From Clostridia bacterium (GTDB lineage Bacteria > Bacillota > Clostridia > Christensenellales > CAG-138): a stretch of DNA of 64,000 nt. Shown piece by piece: positions 23,514 through 31,497 of this stretch. The notes under the pieces were generated by a model. That model saw only the letters and a list, made by a program, of their open reading frames with translations. It was not told the origin of the DNA and ran no database searches. The stretch covers positions 1 through 64,000 of the forward strand of contig JAFXVP010000058.1 in NCBI GenBank assembly GCA_017524445.1, written 5' to 3'. Position 1 is the stretch's first letter, and each line of letters begins with the position of its first letter. The translations under genes and the position numbers were made by a program.

Positions 23514-24854
23514 TCAATACCTGAAAACCGGGAAACCCAAATATGCCGCAAGCGCCTCGAGCGTCTTTGCGTGGCGTCCCCTGATGACGACGAAGTGCGG
23601 CTCAAACCCGGCTAATACGCTGTCCTCAACGATCTCGCGCGCGGGGCTGTCGGTCTTGATCACGATGCTCGTGCCGGTAAACTGTTTCGGCTTGTCGAGC
23701 GCCGTGCCCTCGGTGAGAAAGAACCGGAACGAGCCGTCCGGCTCTCTGCCGATGCGGAACACCGTCGCGTCCTCGAACGCTTCGCAGCCGAAGTCCATGG
23801 CGGGACCGATCTTCCGATTCGGGTGCACGCCGACGACCGCGCCGGTGTCCTTCCGCGCCATGGAGCACGCCGCCGCGCCGCAATGCCAGTAGGTGATCGT
23901 GTTTTCGTCCTCGGAAAGCGAGACCGGATCGCCGAAAAAGACGGGGGAGCCGGAAAGCCGCATGCCGATCCACATGGACAGCGCGCCGTAAATATCCGCT
24001 TCGCAGGCGGAGGCGATCCCGTCGTCGTTCAGCATGGACAGCACCGTGCAGACGGGCGTGCCGAACGCGGTGAAAAAGTCCGGCCAGCAGCGCGACGCAA
24101 GCGCGCCGACGCCGTTTTCTTTGACCCATTCGCTGTACGCCTTATAAAGCCGCGCGTGGTCGAGCCGGTTTTTCTCCGGCGTGGCGTCAAGCTCGCAGGT
24201 CGCGCACGTGGTCTTTTCGAGGTACGGCCTGCATTCCTCGTCGGTATATCCCTTCGCGCGGTCGATCAGCTCCCGCGCTTCGATCGAAACGAGCTCCGCG
24301 CCGAAGACGTTCATCATTTCCGTATCGAGCGCTCTGCCGAAGCCGAAGCCCTGCGGGGTGTGTCCGATCGCCGCGATCCTGAGATCGCGCATGGCGTGCA
24401 TGACGGAAGCCGCTTTGATCGCCGCGTTCAGCTCTTCCTGTACCCGTGCTTCCTCCGGCGCGCCGAACACGTAGGTAAACGGCCGGTCGTTGAACGCGCG
24501 GAGCGTGTTTGCCGCGGAGTACGCACCGGTGAGCGAATTGAGACGCAGCCGTCCGCCGTCGATGACCGGCTCTCTCAAAGTCCAGAGCACGACGGGGCAG
24601 TTGGTACGGAGCAAAACTTCGGACATATACGCCGCGTTCGCGAACGTCAGGTTCTGAAAGACGATGAGATCGGGATCGAGCGGCTCGAGATACGCGTGCA
24701 AAGAATCGATCGAGAGCAGCTTTTCCGCGGGGCAGACGAAGCGTTCGTCAAGCGAACGGAGCGCTGTGCACGAACGCGCAAACGCGTCCTCCGCGCTTTC
24801 CATATGAAACGTGCCGACGCCGACGGGGACGTAAACGGGGGTAAACTCCTTCAT
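23514..24854 (-). CDS. L-fucose/L-arabinose isomerase-like sugar isomerase
   Basis: A 446-residue protein of the FucI/AraA fold. The C-terminal half carries RCWPDFF, ACEADIYGAL, FFGDPVS and YWHCGAA; the Glu, Asp and His in the last three match the metal ligands of fucose isomerase. It would interconvert an unphosphorylated aldose and ketose. It has its own strong promoter, divergent from the split-transketolase operon, and an AAGGAG site. There is no sugar kinase nearby, which is unusual for ordinary pentose or fucose use and fits a sugar whose own anionic group replaces phosphate. The exact substrate is unknown. Confidence 0.8.
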   Translation of the reverse strand: MKEFTPVYVPVGVGTFHMESAEDAFARSCTALRSLDERFVCPAEKLLSIDSLHAYLEPLDPDLIVFQNLTFANAAYMSEVLLRTNCPVVLWTLREPVIDGGRLRLNSLTGAYSAANTLRAFNDRPFTYVFGAPEEARVQEELNAAIKAASVMHAMRDLRIAAIGHTPQGFGFGRALDTEMMNVFGAELVSIEARELIDRAKGYTDEECRPYLEKTTCATCELDATPEKNRLDHARLYKAYSEWVKENGVGALASRCWPDFFTAFGTPVCTVLSMLNDDGIASACEADIYGALSMWIGMRLSGSPVFFGDPVSLSEDENTITYWHCGAAACSMARKDTGAVVGVHPNRKIGPAMDFGCEAFEDATVFRIGREPDGSFRFFLTEGTALDKPKQFTGTSIVIKTDSPAREIVEDSVLAGFEPHFVVIRGRHAKTLEALAAYLGFPVFRY

Positions 24855-24892
24855 GGATCATTCTCCTTCGAATTATTTCAAACATTTAATCA

Positions 24893-24921
24893 ATCATAAT
24901 CCAAAGACCGCGGAAAGTCAA
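24893..24921 (-). promoter_or_regulatory. Promoter of the isomerase/nucleoside phosphorylase operon
   Basis: On the minus strand TTGACT (24916-24921) and TATGAT (24893-24898) with a 17-base spacer. Confidence 0.85.
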
Positions 24922-24931
24922 TGTTTTTCTC

Positions 24932-24960
24932 TTGACAATGACCGAACATACGGATAAAAT
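24932..24960 (+). promoter_or_regulatory. Promoter of the split-transketolase operon
   Basis: TTGACA (24932-24937) and TAAAAT (24955-24960) with a 17-base spacer. Its start region would lie about 35 bases before the ribosome site of the transketolase gene, which rules out the in-frame ATG codons within the promoter. Confidence 0.85.
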
Positions 24961-24963
24961 ACA

Positions 24964-24982
24964 ATTAGTTAACAAATCTAAT
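24964..24982 (+). promoter_or_regulatory. Candidate operator, ATTAG-N9-CTAAT
   Basis: A palindrome with perfect five-base arms placed at the expected transcription start of the promoter at 24932. A repressor bound here would block initiation; the ROK-family regulator at 29431, in the same operon, is the natural candidate. This is inference. Confidence 0.4.
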
Positions 24983-25003
24983 CAAATAAAGGAGAATACG
25001 GAA

Positions 25004-25831
25004 TTGGACAAGAATTTACGGGAGATCGCAAAGGATATCCGCTGCGACGTGCTGACCTGCATCGGGCACTTGGGCGTCGGGCACATCGGCGGCTGCCTGT
25101 CGGTCGTGGAGCTATTGACGGTGTTGTATTTTGAAGCGATGCACATCGATCCGAAGGACCCGAAGATGGCGGGACGCGACCGCTTTATCTGCTCGAAGGG
25201 ACACGCCGGTCCCGCGGTGTACGCAACGCTCGCGAATCGCGGCTACTTCGATAAGAAGGAACTTCTGACGCTGAATCAGGGCGGCACGAACCTGCCGAGC
25301 CATTGCGATATGAACCGCACGGTCGGGATCGACATGACGACGGGCTCTCTGGGACAGGGCTTTTCCTGCGCGGTGGGCGTTGCTCTGGGCAGCAAGCTTG
25401 AAGGCGACGGCGCGATCATCTATACGCTGATCGGCGACGGCGAAACGCAGGAGGGACAGATCTGGGAGGCGGCGATGTTTGCTGCGGCAAAGCATCTGGA
25501 CAATCTGATCGCGTTCACCGACTACAACAAGCTGCAGATCGACGGCACGGTCGAGGAAGTCAACGGCATTGCGCCGCTGGACGAAAAATGGAGAGCGTTC
25601 GGCTGGAACGTGATCGACGTCGAGGACGGCAACGACATCGATGAGGTCAGCGCCGCGGTGCAGCACGCAAAGCTCGGCATCGGCAGCGGCAAGCCCACGA
25701 TGGTCATCCTGAACACGAAAAAGGGCTGCGGCGTCAAATGGATCGAGGATCTCGGCGCGGGCAACCACAACACGAACGTCACGGCGGAGCAGGCGGAAGC
25801 CGCCATCCGCGAACTGAGAGGGGAGGCATGA
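25004..25831 (+). CDS. Transketolase, N-terminal (TPP-binding) subunit, copy 1
   Basis: A 275-residue protein equal to the N-terminal third of transketolase. GDGETQEGQIWEAAMFA with the downstream DYNK is the thiamine diphosphate motif, and GHLGVGHIGG and CSKGHAGPA are typical. The start is a TTG at 25004 with GGAG nine bases upstream; the in-frame ATGs farther upstream are within the promoter. The stop overlaps the start of the C-terminal subunit by four bases. A second, different split pair lies at 32931-34740, so this copy is probably dedicated to the local sugar pathway. In the sulfo-TK pathway a split transketolase cleaves 6-deoxy-6-sulfofructose. Confidence 0.9.
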   Translation: MDKNLREIAKDIRCDVLTCIGHLGVGHIGGCLSVVELLTVLYFEAMHIDPKDPKMAGRDRFICSKGHAGPAVYATLANRGYFDKKELLTLNQGGTNLPSHCDMNRTVGIDMTTGSLGQGFSCAVGVALGSKLEGDGAIIYTLIGDGETQEGQIWEAAMFAAAKHLDNLIAFTDYNKLQIDGTVEEVNGIAPLDEKWRAFGWNVIDVEDGNDIDEVSAAVQHAKLGIGSGKPTMVILNTKKGCGVKWIEDLGAGNHNTNVTAEQAEAAIRELRGEA

Positions 25832-26760
25832 CCATGGAAATGCGGGCGATTTATGCAGAATGCCTGAAAAAGCTCATGGAAGCCGACAGGCACGTCGTGC
25901 TTTTAGACGCGGACCTTGCGAAGGCAAGCGGCACGGTGGGGCTTAGGAAGCAGTTCTACGGCACGCAGATCTTTGACTGCGGCGTCGCGGAAAGCAACAT
26001 GGCGTCGATCGCGGCGGGGCTTTCTTCCTACGGGTTCAAGCCGTGGATCGAAAGCTTTACGCCGTTTGCGTCCCGCCGCATCTGCGACCAGATCGCGATC
26101 TCGATCGCGTACGCGAAGCAGAACGTGAAGATCGTCGGCACCGACCCGGGCATCTCGGCGGAGCTGAACGGCGGCACGCACATGAGCATGGAGGATATCG
26201 GCGTGCTGCGCTCGATTCCGGAGCTCGTGATCTTTGAGCCGGTCGACGGCGTGCAGCTTCGTGCGGCCATGCCGGTGCTGAACGACTATTACGGCGCGGT
26301 CTACGTGCGCCTGTTCCGAAAGGAGCTGCCCGACGTGTTCCCGGCGGATTACAAGTTCGATCTGTTCAGGGCGGACACATTGCGAGAGGGCAAAGACCTT
26401 TCGATCTTCGTCTCCGGCATGCTGACAAAGGACGTGCTGGACGCGGCGGACGCGCTTGCAAAGGAGGGGATCTCCTGCGAGGTGATCAACGTCCATACGA
26501 TCAAGCCGATCGACCGCGAAACGGTGCTTGCGTCCGCGAAAAAGACCGGCGCTGTGCTGACGGTCGAAAACCACAACGTCATCGGCGGACTCGGTTCCGC
26601 GGTGCTCGAAACGCTTGCGGCGGAAAAGATCCCGGTAAAATCGGTCGGGATCCGGGATCGCTTCGGCGAGGTCGGCAAGCTCCCGTATCTCAAAGAAGCG
26701 ATGGGAGTGACCAAAGAAAACATCATCAAAACCGCTAAGGAAGCGGTTGCGCTGAAATAA
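25828..26760 (+). CDS. Transketolase, C-terminal (pyrimidine-binding) subunit, copy 1
   Basis: A 310-residue protein equal to the middle and C-terminal domains of transketolase. DCGVAESNMASIAAGL carries the conserved glutamate that activates the thiamine ring, and GTDPGISAELNGGTH follows. The correct ATG is 25828, in GGGAGGCATGA, overlapping the stop of the partner subunit. The two subunits together form the active site. A repeat-filled gap of 195 bases separates it from the RpiB-like gene, which probably still belongs to the transcript. Confidence 0.9.
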   Translation: MTMEMRAIYAECLKKLMEADRHVVLLDADLAKASGTVGLRKQFYGTQIFDCGVAESNMASIAAGLSSYGFKPWIESFTPFASRRICDQIAISIAYAKQNVKIVGTDPGISAELNGGTHMSMEDIGVLRSIPELVIFEPVDGVQLRAAMPVLNDYYGAVYVRLFRKELPDVFPADYKFDLFRADTLREGKDLSIFVSGMLTKDVLDAADALAKEGISCEVINVHTIKPIDRETVLASAKKTGAVLTVENHNVIGGLGSAVLETLAAEKIPVKSVGIRDRFGEVGKLPYLKEAMGVTKENIIKTAKEAVALK

Positions 26761-26769
26761 GGGAAAGAT

Positions 26770-26894
26770 ATACCCCCTCATCACCGCTTCGCGGAGCTTC
26801 TCCACCCTAAAGGGGGAGAAGCCTCCGAATTTGCGAAACCAAAAGCCTTCCCCTTGATGGGGAAGGTGACGCCGTCAGGCGGCGGATGAGGTGA
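26770..26894. repeat. Palindromic intergenic repeat, copy 3
   Basis: Two inverted units: CCCCTCATCACC with a CTTCTCC...GGGAGAAG hairpin, then a CCTTCCCC...GGGGAAGG hairpin with GCGGATGAGGTG. It fills most of the gap between the transketolase and RpiB-like genes. Confidence 0.8.
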
Positions 26895-26955
26895 AGGTCA
26901 ATCATTCTTGCGCACAAATTACTGAAAAGATCAAATAATCAAGGAGGAGAATCAT

Positions 26956-27432
26956 ATGAAACTTGTGATCGGAAGCGATAAATCCGGCTTTGCCGTCAAG
27001 GAAGCGATCAAGGCGTATCTTGCTGAGGCGGGCGTCGACTTCGACGATCTCGGCACAAAGGATCTCAACGAAGTCCATCCCTACTACCGCGTGGCGGGCG
27101 ACGTCGCGCCGCTTGTGCAGAACGGCACCTATGAAAAGGCGATCCTGATCTGCGGTACCGGCGCGGGCATGTGCGTCGTGTCCAACAAGTTCAAGGGTGT
27201 GCATGCCGTCGCGTGCGAGGGCGTCTATTCGGCGCGGATGGCGCGCGCGATCAACAACGCGAACGTGCTGTGCATGGGCGGCTGGATCGTCGGTCCCGAG
27301 ATGGCGATCGAGATGGTCAAGGCGTTCCTCAATACCGAATGGTGCGAGGGGCTTGAGGACTGGCGCGCGGTGAATATGCATAAGTTCTCCGCGGAGGTCA
27401 AAAAGATCGAGGACGGCATCTATGGCGCTTGA
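26956..27432 (+). CDS. RpiB/LacAB-family sugar isomerase
   Basis: A 158-residue isomerase of the ribose-5-phosphate isomerase B family. The catalytic cysteine is in ICGTGAGM, and NNANVLCMGGW is typical. The usual N-terminal SDHAG is SDKSG here: the histidine expected next to the catalytic aspartate, near the phosphate end of the substrate, is lysine. This points to a substrate other than ribose 5-phosphate; the sulfo-TK pathway uses an RpiB-like isomerase on 4-deoxy-4-sulfoerythrose. AAGGAGG precedes the ATG, and the end overlaps the next gene by 11 bases. Confidence 0.87.
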   Translation: MKLVIGSDKSGFAVKEAIKAYLAEAGVDFDDLGTKDLNEVHPYYRVAGDVAPLVQNGTYEKAILICGTGAGMCVVSNKFKGVHAVACEGVYSARMARAINNANVLCMGGWIVGPEMAIEMVKAFLNTEWCEGLEDWRAVNMHKFSAEVKKIEDGIYGA

Positions 27433-28519
27433 GTTTCTGTATCGGCAGCCGGTTCAGATCCGTTTCGGTTCGGGCTGTATCAAAAAACTCGGCGAAGAGA
27501 TCAAAACGCTCGGCGCGGCGCGCTGCCTCGTCGTCTGCGACCGGTTTTTGAAGGCGACCGTTGAAGCGATGCAGGGGGAGATCCCGGAGATCGCCGCGGT
27601 CTTTTCGGACGTCGAAGAGAACCCGCAGCTTTCCGGCGTGATCGAAGCGACGCGCCTTGCGCGTGAGGCACAGGTCGACGCGATCGTCGGGATCGGCGGC
27701 GGCAGCACCATGGACACCGCGAAGTTTACGGCGGCGATCGCACGGGAAAACGCCGACGCGCTCGCGTGCTTTTCGGGCGAAACGCCGTTTCCGGAAACGC
27801 GCTTTCCGATGATCGCGGTCCCGACCACCGCCGGCACCGGCAGCGAGGTCACGCAGGTCTCGGTCATCAGCCACGGCAGGGAGAAGAAGACGATCAATAA
27901 CCCGGTCTTTATGCCGACGCTTGCGATCGTCGATCCCGCTTTGACGCTTACCGTACCGCCGCGCACGACGATGAACACGGGACTCGACGCGATGGCGCAT
28001 GCACTGGAGGGCTACTGGAGCCGTAACCATCAGCCGATCTCCGATCTTTGCGCGATCGAGGCGGTACGGCTCGTGCTCGAAAACCTCGAAACGGCGTACC
28101 GCGACGGGTCGAATCTTTTCGCGCGTGAAAACATGTCGCTTGCGGCTTTGCTCGGCGGCATGAGCTTCGCTTTGCCGAAGACCGCGGGCAGCCACGCCTG
28201 CAGCTATCCGCTTTCCGAGGACTACCATCTGCCGCACGGCGAAGCATGCGCGTTCACGCTCGACAGCTTCGTGTGCATCAACGCGGACGAGCGGCTTGAA
28301 CTGCTTGCCCGCCGCGTCGGACTTTCCGGAACGGACGCGCTGAGCTCCCGCATCAGGGCGCTCAAAAAGCTCGGAGGACTTAAAACGACGCTTTCCGATC
28401 TCGGCGAGGTTGATCTCGATAAGCTCTGCCGCGACGCGGCGAAGCATCCGCTGATGGGCAACAACCCGGTCCCGATGGACGAAAGCGCGCTCAGAAGAAT
28501 GTTTGAAGCACTGCAATGA
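27422..28519 (+). CDS. Iron-containing alcohol dehydrogenase
   Basis: A 365-residue type III alcohol dehydrogenase. GIGGGSTMDTAK is the cofactor-binding loop; metal ligands are expected at Asp and His in GLDAMAHALE, and at the first His of SHACSYPLS and the His of LPHGEA. The histidine usually found four residues after the third ligand is tyrosine here. It probably reduces an aldehyde or ketone end product of the local sugar pathway with NAD(P)H, recycling cofactor. In the sulfosugar hypothesis this would be sulfoacetaldehyde to isethionate; enzymes of this same family do that in other anaerobes. It overlaps both neighbours. Confidence 0.87.
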   Translation: MALEFLYRQPVQIRFGSGCIKKLGEEIKTLGAARCLVVCDRFLKATVEAMQGEIPEIAAVFSDVEENPQLSGVIEATRLAREAQVDAIVGIGGGSTMDTAKFTAAIARENADALACFSGETPFPETRFPMIAVPTTAGTGSEVTQVSVISHGREKKTINNPVFMPTLAIVDPALTLTVPPRTTMNTGLDAMAHALEGYWSRNHQPISDLCAIEAVRLVLENLETAYRDGSNLFARENMSLAALLGGMSFALPKTAGSHACSYPLSEDYHLPHGEACAFTLDSFVCINADERLELLARRVGLSGTDALSSRIRALKKLGGLKTTLSDLGEVDLDKLCRDAAKHPLMGNNPVPMDESALRRMFEALQ

Positions 28520-29430
28520 AGGGACGGGCAAAGGACGTCGGCATGATCGCCGGCATGGTGATCGCGTGGACGATCTACTACGCGGTCAGCAAATTTACGG
28601 TGGACCGGACGGGATCCCCGTACGCGGCGGGTTTTCTGCTGCGCGCGGCGGCGCTCGTCTTTCTCACCGTGCAGCTTGCGGTCACCGGCGGATTCCGCGA
28701 TCTGTTCCGGCAGGGCAAGGCGACGGTGATCCTCGTCATCATCGGTGTGTTCGGCTTCCTTCTGGACCTGTTCGCAAACCTCGGCTACGCAAACGGCGGC
28801 TCGCTCGGCACGGGGACCGCGCTTCTGAAAACCGATGTGCTGATGGTGAATCTCCTGACCGTCGCGATTCTTAGAAAGCGTCTGTACGCGACCGACTGGC
28901 TCGGCACGCTGCTGATGCTCGCGGGCGTACTTCTTGTGCTCGGGCTGAATTTTAAGGAGCTCACCTTCCGGCCGACGGACCTGTTCTTTATCGCAAGCGC
29001 GGCGTGCGTCACAGCGAACGCGTTCATCATCAAGGCGGCGCAGGACAAACACGGGCAGAAGGCGGACACGATCTCGTATTACAACAACTTTGTCGTGCTG
29101 CTGCTGTTTGCGCTCTTTGCGGTCTCCCGCGGGGACCTTGCGGCTCTCAGGTCCTCCGAAACGCCGGGCTTTTGGTGGCTTGTGGCACTCGGCGGACTTG
29201 CGCAGACGGGGATTTACTTTTTCTATTACCGGAACCTCAGACGTCACGAGGTATGGATCGTCAAGCTCTGGCTTTTGCTCATGCCGGTATTGAGCTGCAT
29301 CGTCGGCGTGCTGTTCTTAAATGAGGAGCCGACGGCATGGAAGCTTGTCGGGATCGGCGTGGTGCTTATCGGCGCCATGATCATTCTGCTTCGTGAGAAG
29401 CTGCATCCGGAAAAACGGGAGGACGCGTAA
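28516..29430 (+). CDS. EamA/DMT-superfamily permease
   Basis: A 304-residue protein with ten hydrophobic segments arranged as two five-helix halves, as in the EamA family of the drug/metabolite transporter superfamily. The second half holds GLAQTGIYFFYYRNL and FLNEEPTAWKLVGIGVVLIGA, typical end-of-domain motifs. It starts four bases before the end of the dehydrogenase gene. Its position after a reductase suggests export of the end product, or uptake of the starting sugar. The substrate cannot be read from sequence. Confidence 0.82.
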   Translation: MKGRAKDVGMIAGMVIAWTIYYAVSKFTVDRTGSPYAAGFLLRAAALVFLTVQLAVTGGFRDLFRQGKATVILVIIGVFGFLLDLFANLGYANGGSLGTGTALLKTDVLMVNLLTVAILRKRLYATDWLGTLLMLAGVLLVLGLNFKELTFRPTDLFFIASAACVTANAFIIKAAQDKHGQKADTISYYNNFVVLLLFALFAVSRGDLAALRSSETPGFWWLVALGGLAQTGIYFFYYRNLRRHEVWIVKLWLLLMPVLSCIVGVLFLNEEPTAWKLVGIGVVLIGAMIILLREKLHPEKREDA

Positions 29431-30651
29431 ATGCGGACCGAAGGCGACAACATGACAGGACTGAAACGGCAGAACCGCGCCGCGGTGCTTCTCGCTCTGC
29501 ACCGGTACGGCGGGCTTTCCCGCAAGCGCCTTGCGGCGATGCTCGGCCTGACCCCCGCGGCGATGACGAAGATCGTCGCGGAGCTGATCGCGGAGGGGCT
29601 CGTCTATGAGGAGGGTTCCATGCCTTCCGGCAGCGCGGGCAGGCGCGAGATCACGCTGCGGCTGAAAACCGACTCGCTCTGCACGCTCGGCGTGTCGATC
29701 GGGCTCAAAAAAGCGATCCTCTCGGCGGTGCGGACGGATGGGGAAGTGCTGACGAGCGTAACCGTCCCGCTGCCCGCAAGAGCGCCTGCGGAGGAGACCG
29801 TTTCCTTGCTGTGCGACAGGATGATGGATCTGATCGTGCGCACAAGAGATTTTCGCTATACCATTCTCGGGTTCGGCATTGCTGTACGCGGCGTGATCGG
29901 ACCGGACGGACGCACGGTCAAAACGACCTTCGACGCGCTCGACACGGCGGATTTTCCGATCTGCGACCGGTTTGAAGCGCATACGGGCTATCCCGCGGAG
30001 CTGTCGAACAACGTGCGCGCGCTGCTTGCGGCGCAGACGTTTTTATCCCGCGAGGAACAGCCGGAGAGCATCTTCTTTCTGCGGTGCGGCTCCGGCATCG
30101 GCGCGGCGTATTCCGCGGGCGGCGAGATCTTCGAGGGCGACCGGCGGCAATGCGCGGAGATCGGGCATATCCCGGTGATCAAACGCGGCGGAAAGCCGTG
30201 TCACTGCGGCAAGTCCGGCTGTCTCGAAACGATCGCGTCCCCCGCGGCGATCCGAGAGGACGCCGCGGCGATCCTTTCGGAAACGGAAACGCCGCTTCTT
30301 TGGAAGCTGACAAACGGAAATCAGGACGCGGTCACGACCGCGCTCGTGCTGGACGCGGCGCGGGGCGGGGACGCGGGCGCTGCAAGGATCACAGATCGCG
30401 CGGCGGAAGCGCTGGCCGACGCGCTGAAAAGCGTCGTGTATCTATTGGACCCCGGAAAGCTCGTGCTGTACGGCGGGATCTTCGAGCATCCGTACTTTAT
30501 GTCGCGGCTCTCGGCGGAGATGGACGTCGGCGTGGACGCGGCGCACGCGGCGCCGATGGAAAAAAGCCGCTTCAACGGGCGGCTGGAGCCATGCGCGGCG
30601 GGACTTCTGTACACGATCCGATTTTATAAAAACGGAGGTATGATCGAATGA
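29431..30651 (+). CDS. ROK-family transcriptional regulator
   Basis: A 406-residue protein with an N-terminal winged helix (GLSRKRLAAMLGLTPAAMTKIVAELIAEGLV, residues about 28-60) and a ROK sugar-binding domain. The zinc site CHCGKSGC lies near residue 260. ROK proteins with a DNA-binding head repress sugar genes until the sugar or its phosphate binds. It directly follows the permease stop (TAAATG) with GGAGG upstream, and overlaps the next start by four bases. It is the likely regulator of the divergent promoters at 24893-24960. The head shows it is a regulator and not a kinase. Confidence 0.9.
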   Translation: MRTEGDNMTGLKRQNRAAVLLALHRYGGLSRKRLAAMLGLTPAAMTKIVAELIAEGLVYEEGSMPSGSAGRREITLRLKTDSLCTLGVSIGLKKAILSAVRTDGEVLTSVTVPLPARAPAEETVSLLCDRMMDLIVRTRDFRYTILGFGIAVRGVIGPDGRTVKTTFDALDTADFPICDRFEAHTGYPAELSNNVRALLAAQTFLSREEQPESIFFLRCGSGIGAAYSAGGEIFEGDRRQCAEIGHIPVIKRGGKPCHCGKSGCLETIASPAAIREDAAAILSETETPLLWKLTNGNQDAVTTALVLDAARGGDAGAARITDRAAEALADALKSVVYLLDPGKLVLYGGIFEHPYFMSRLSAEMDVGVDAAHAAPMEKSRFNGRLEPCAAGLLYTIRFYKNGGMIE

Positions 30652-31316
30652 CGATCCTCGAACAGCTGCAAAGCAGGAACCCGGATCTGCAGCTTTATGT
30701 CGTGACCGATCCGGAATTTGAACGCTACGGACGCGTCCTGCCCTGCGAGGATACGCACGCGCTTTCCGAGGCAATGGAAAAAACCGGCGTCCCGGAAAGC
30801 GGCAACCGTTACGTTGCGAGCGATCCCGCGCTTGAAGCGCTTTCGACGATTGCAGAGATCGGACGCACGGTTTACGGCGGCATGCCGATCCAGGCGGGCT
30901 TCTGCAACGGGCGCGGCTTCACGCTGAACGCCGAGGAGTACCATAAGTGCAGCGAGGTCAATTACTCCACGACCGGGCTTGTGCTGCTTCTGGCGCTGCC
31001 GGACGATATTCATGGTCGTATGCTCGACGCGAAGGATGTCAAGGGCTTTTATCTCCCGCCCGAAACGCTTGTCGAGATCCATCCGCGCGTGCTGCATTTC
31101 GCGCCGTGCCGGATAACGGAATCGGGCTTCAACTGCCTCGTCGTGCTGGAACGCGGGACCAACGCGCCGCTCGATCACGTCGACACGTCCGCGCCGGGCG
31201 AAGCGGGGCTTTTGTGGATGCAAAACAAGTGGCTCATCTGCCATCCGGATTCTCCGCAGGCGCAAAAGGGCGCGTTTGTCGGGATCACAGGGGAGAACCT
31301 GACACTGAAGATATGA
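30648..31316 (+). CDS. DUF4867 family cupin-like protein
   Basis: A 222-residue protein that I recognise as DUF4867 by YHKCSEVNYS, VLHFAPC, GTNAPL and NKWLICHPD. The fold is probably a cupin-type barrel with possible metal ligands among the conserved histidines and glutamates (EYHKCSE). No reaction is established to my knowledge. Members sit in sugar catabolic operons with isomerases and transketolases, so it may be a sugar isomerase, mutarotase or lyase of this pathway. The start overlaps the ROK gene stop and has GGAGG upstream. It is the last gene of the operon. Confidence 0.85.
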   Translation: MTILEQLQSRNPDLQLYVVTDPEFERYGRVLPCEDTHALSEAMEKTGVPESGNRYVASDPALEALSTIAEIGRTVYGGMPIQAGFCNGRGFTLNAEEYHKCSEVNYSTTGLVLLLALPDDIHGRMLDAKDVKGFYLPPETLVEIHPRVLHFAPCRITESGFNCLVVLERGTNAPLDHVDTSAPGEAGLLWMQNKWLICHPDSPQAQKGAFVGITGENLTLKI

Positions 31317-31321
31317 AACAG

Positions 31322-31446
31322 ATGGTGTGTGCGTGTTTTTTGTGGAATTTGTGTTTTTTGTGGTTTTACGGCATAAGGATCAATGAATCTATCTGTATTT
31401 GATAATACATTCCACAATTTACACAATTTCCACAGGATACACACAT
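31322..31446. repeat. Long imperfect inverted repeat, element B
   Basis: ATGGTGTGTGCGTG...TTGTGG at the left pairs imperfectly with CCACAATTT...GGATACACACAT at the right, giving an interrupted hairpin of about 125 bases. Its left arm is GT-rich like that of element A at 4733-4842. Confidence 0.6.
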
Positions 31447-31455
31447 GAGGTCAAA

Positions 31456-31484
31456 ACAAAAAAGCGGGCAAAACGCCCGCTTAT
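31456..31484 (-). terminator. Terminator of the malic enzyme gene
   Basis: AAGCGGGC-loop-GCCCGCTT; on the minus strand it is followed by six T. It lies 14 bases after the stop codon. Confidence 0.85.
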
Positions 31485-31497
31485 GTATTTTTGGGGT

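Noticed and set aside
24932-25003. ATG starts for the transketolase N-terminal subunit at 24932 or 24938
   Set aside because: These codons lie within the promoter -35 to -10 region and would not be in the transcript; TTG 25004 has a ribosome site.
29431-30651. Sugar kinase of the ROK family
   Set aside because: An N-terminal winged-helix domain is present, so it is a regulator. This leaves the sugar cluster without a kinase.
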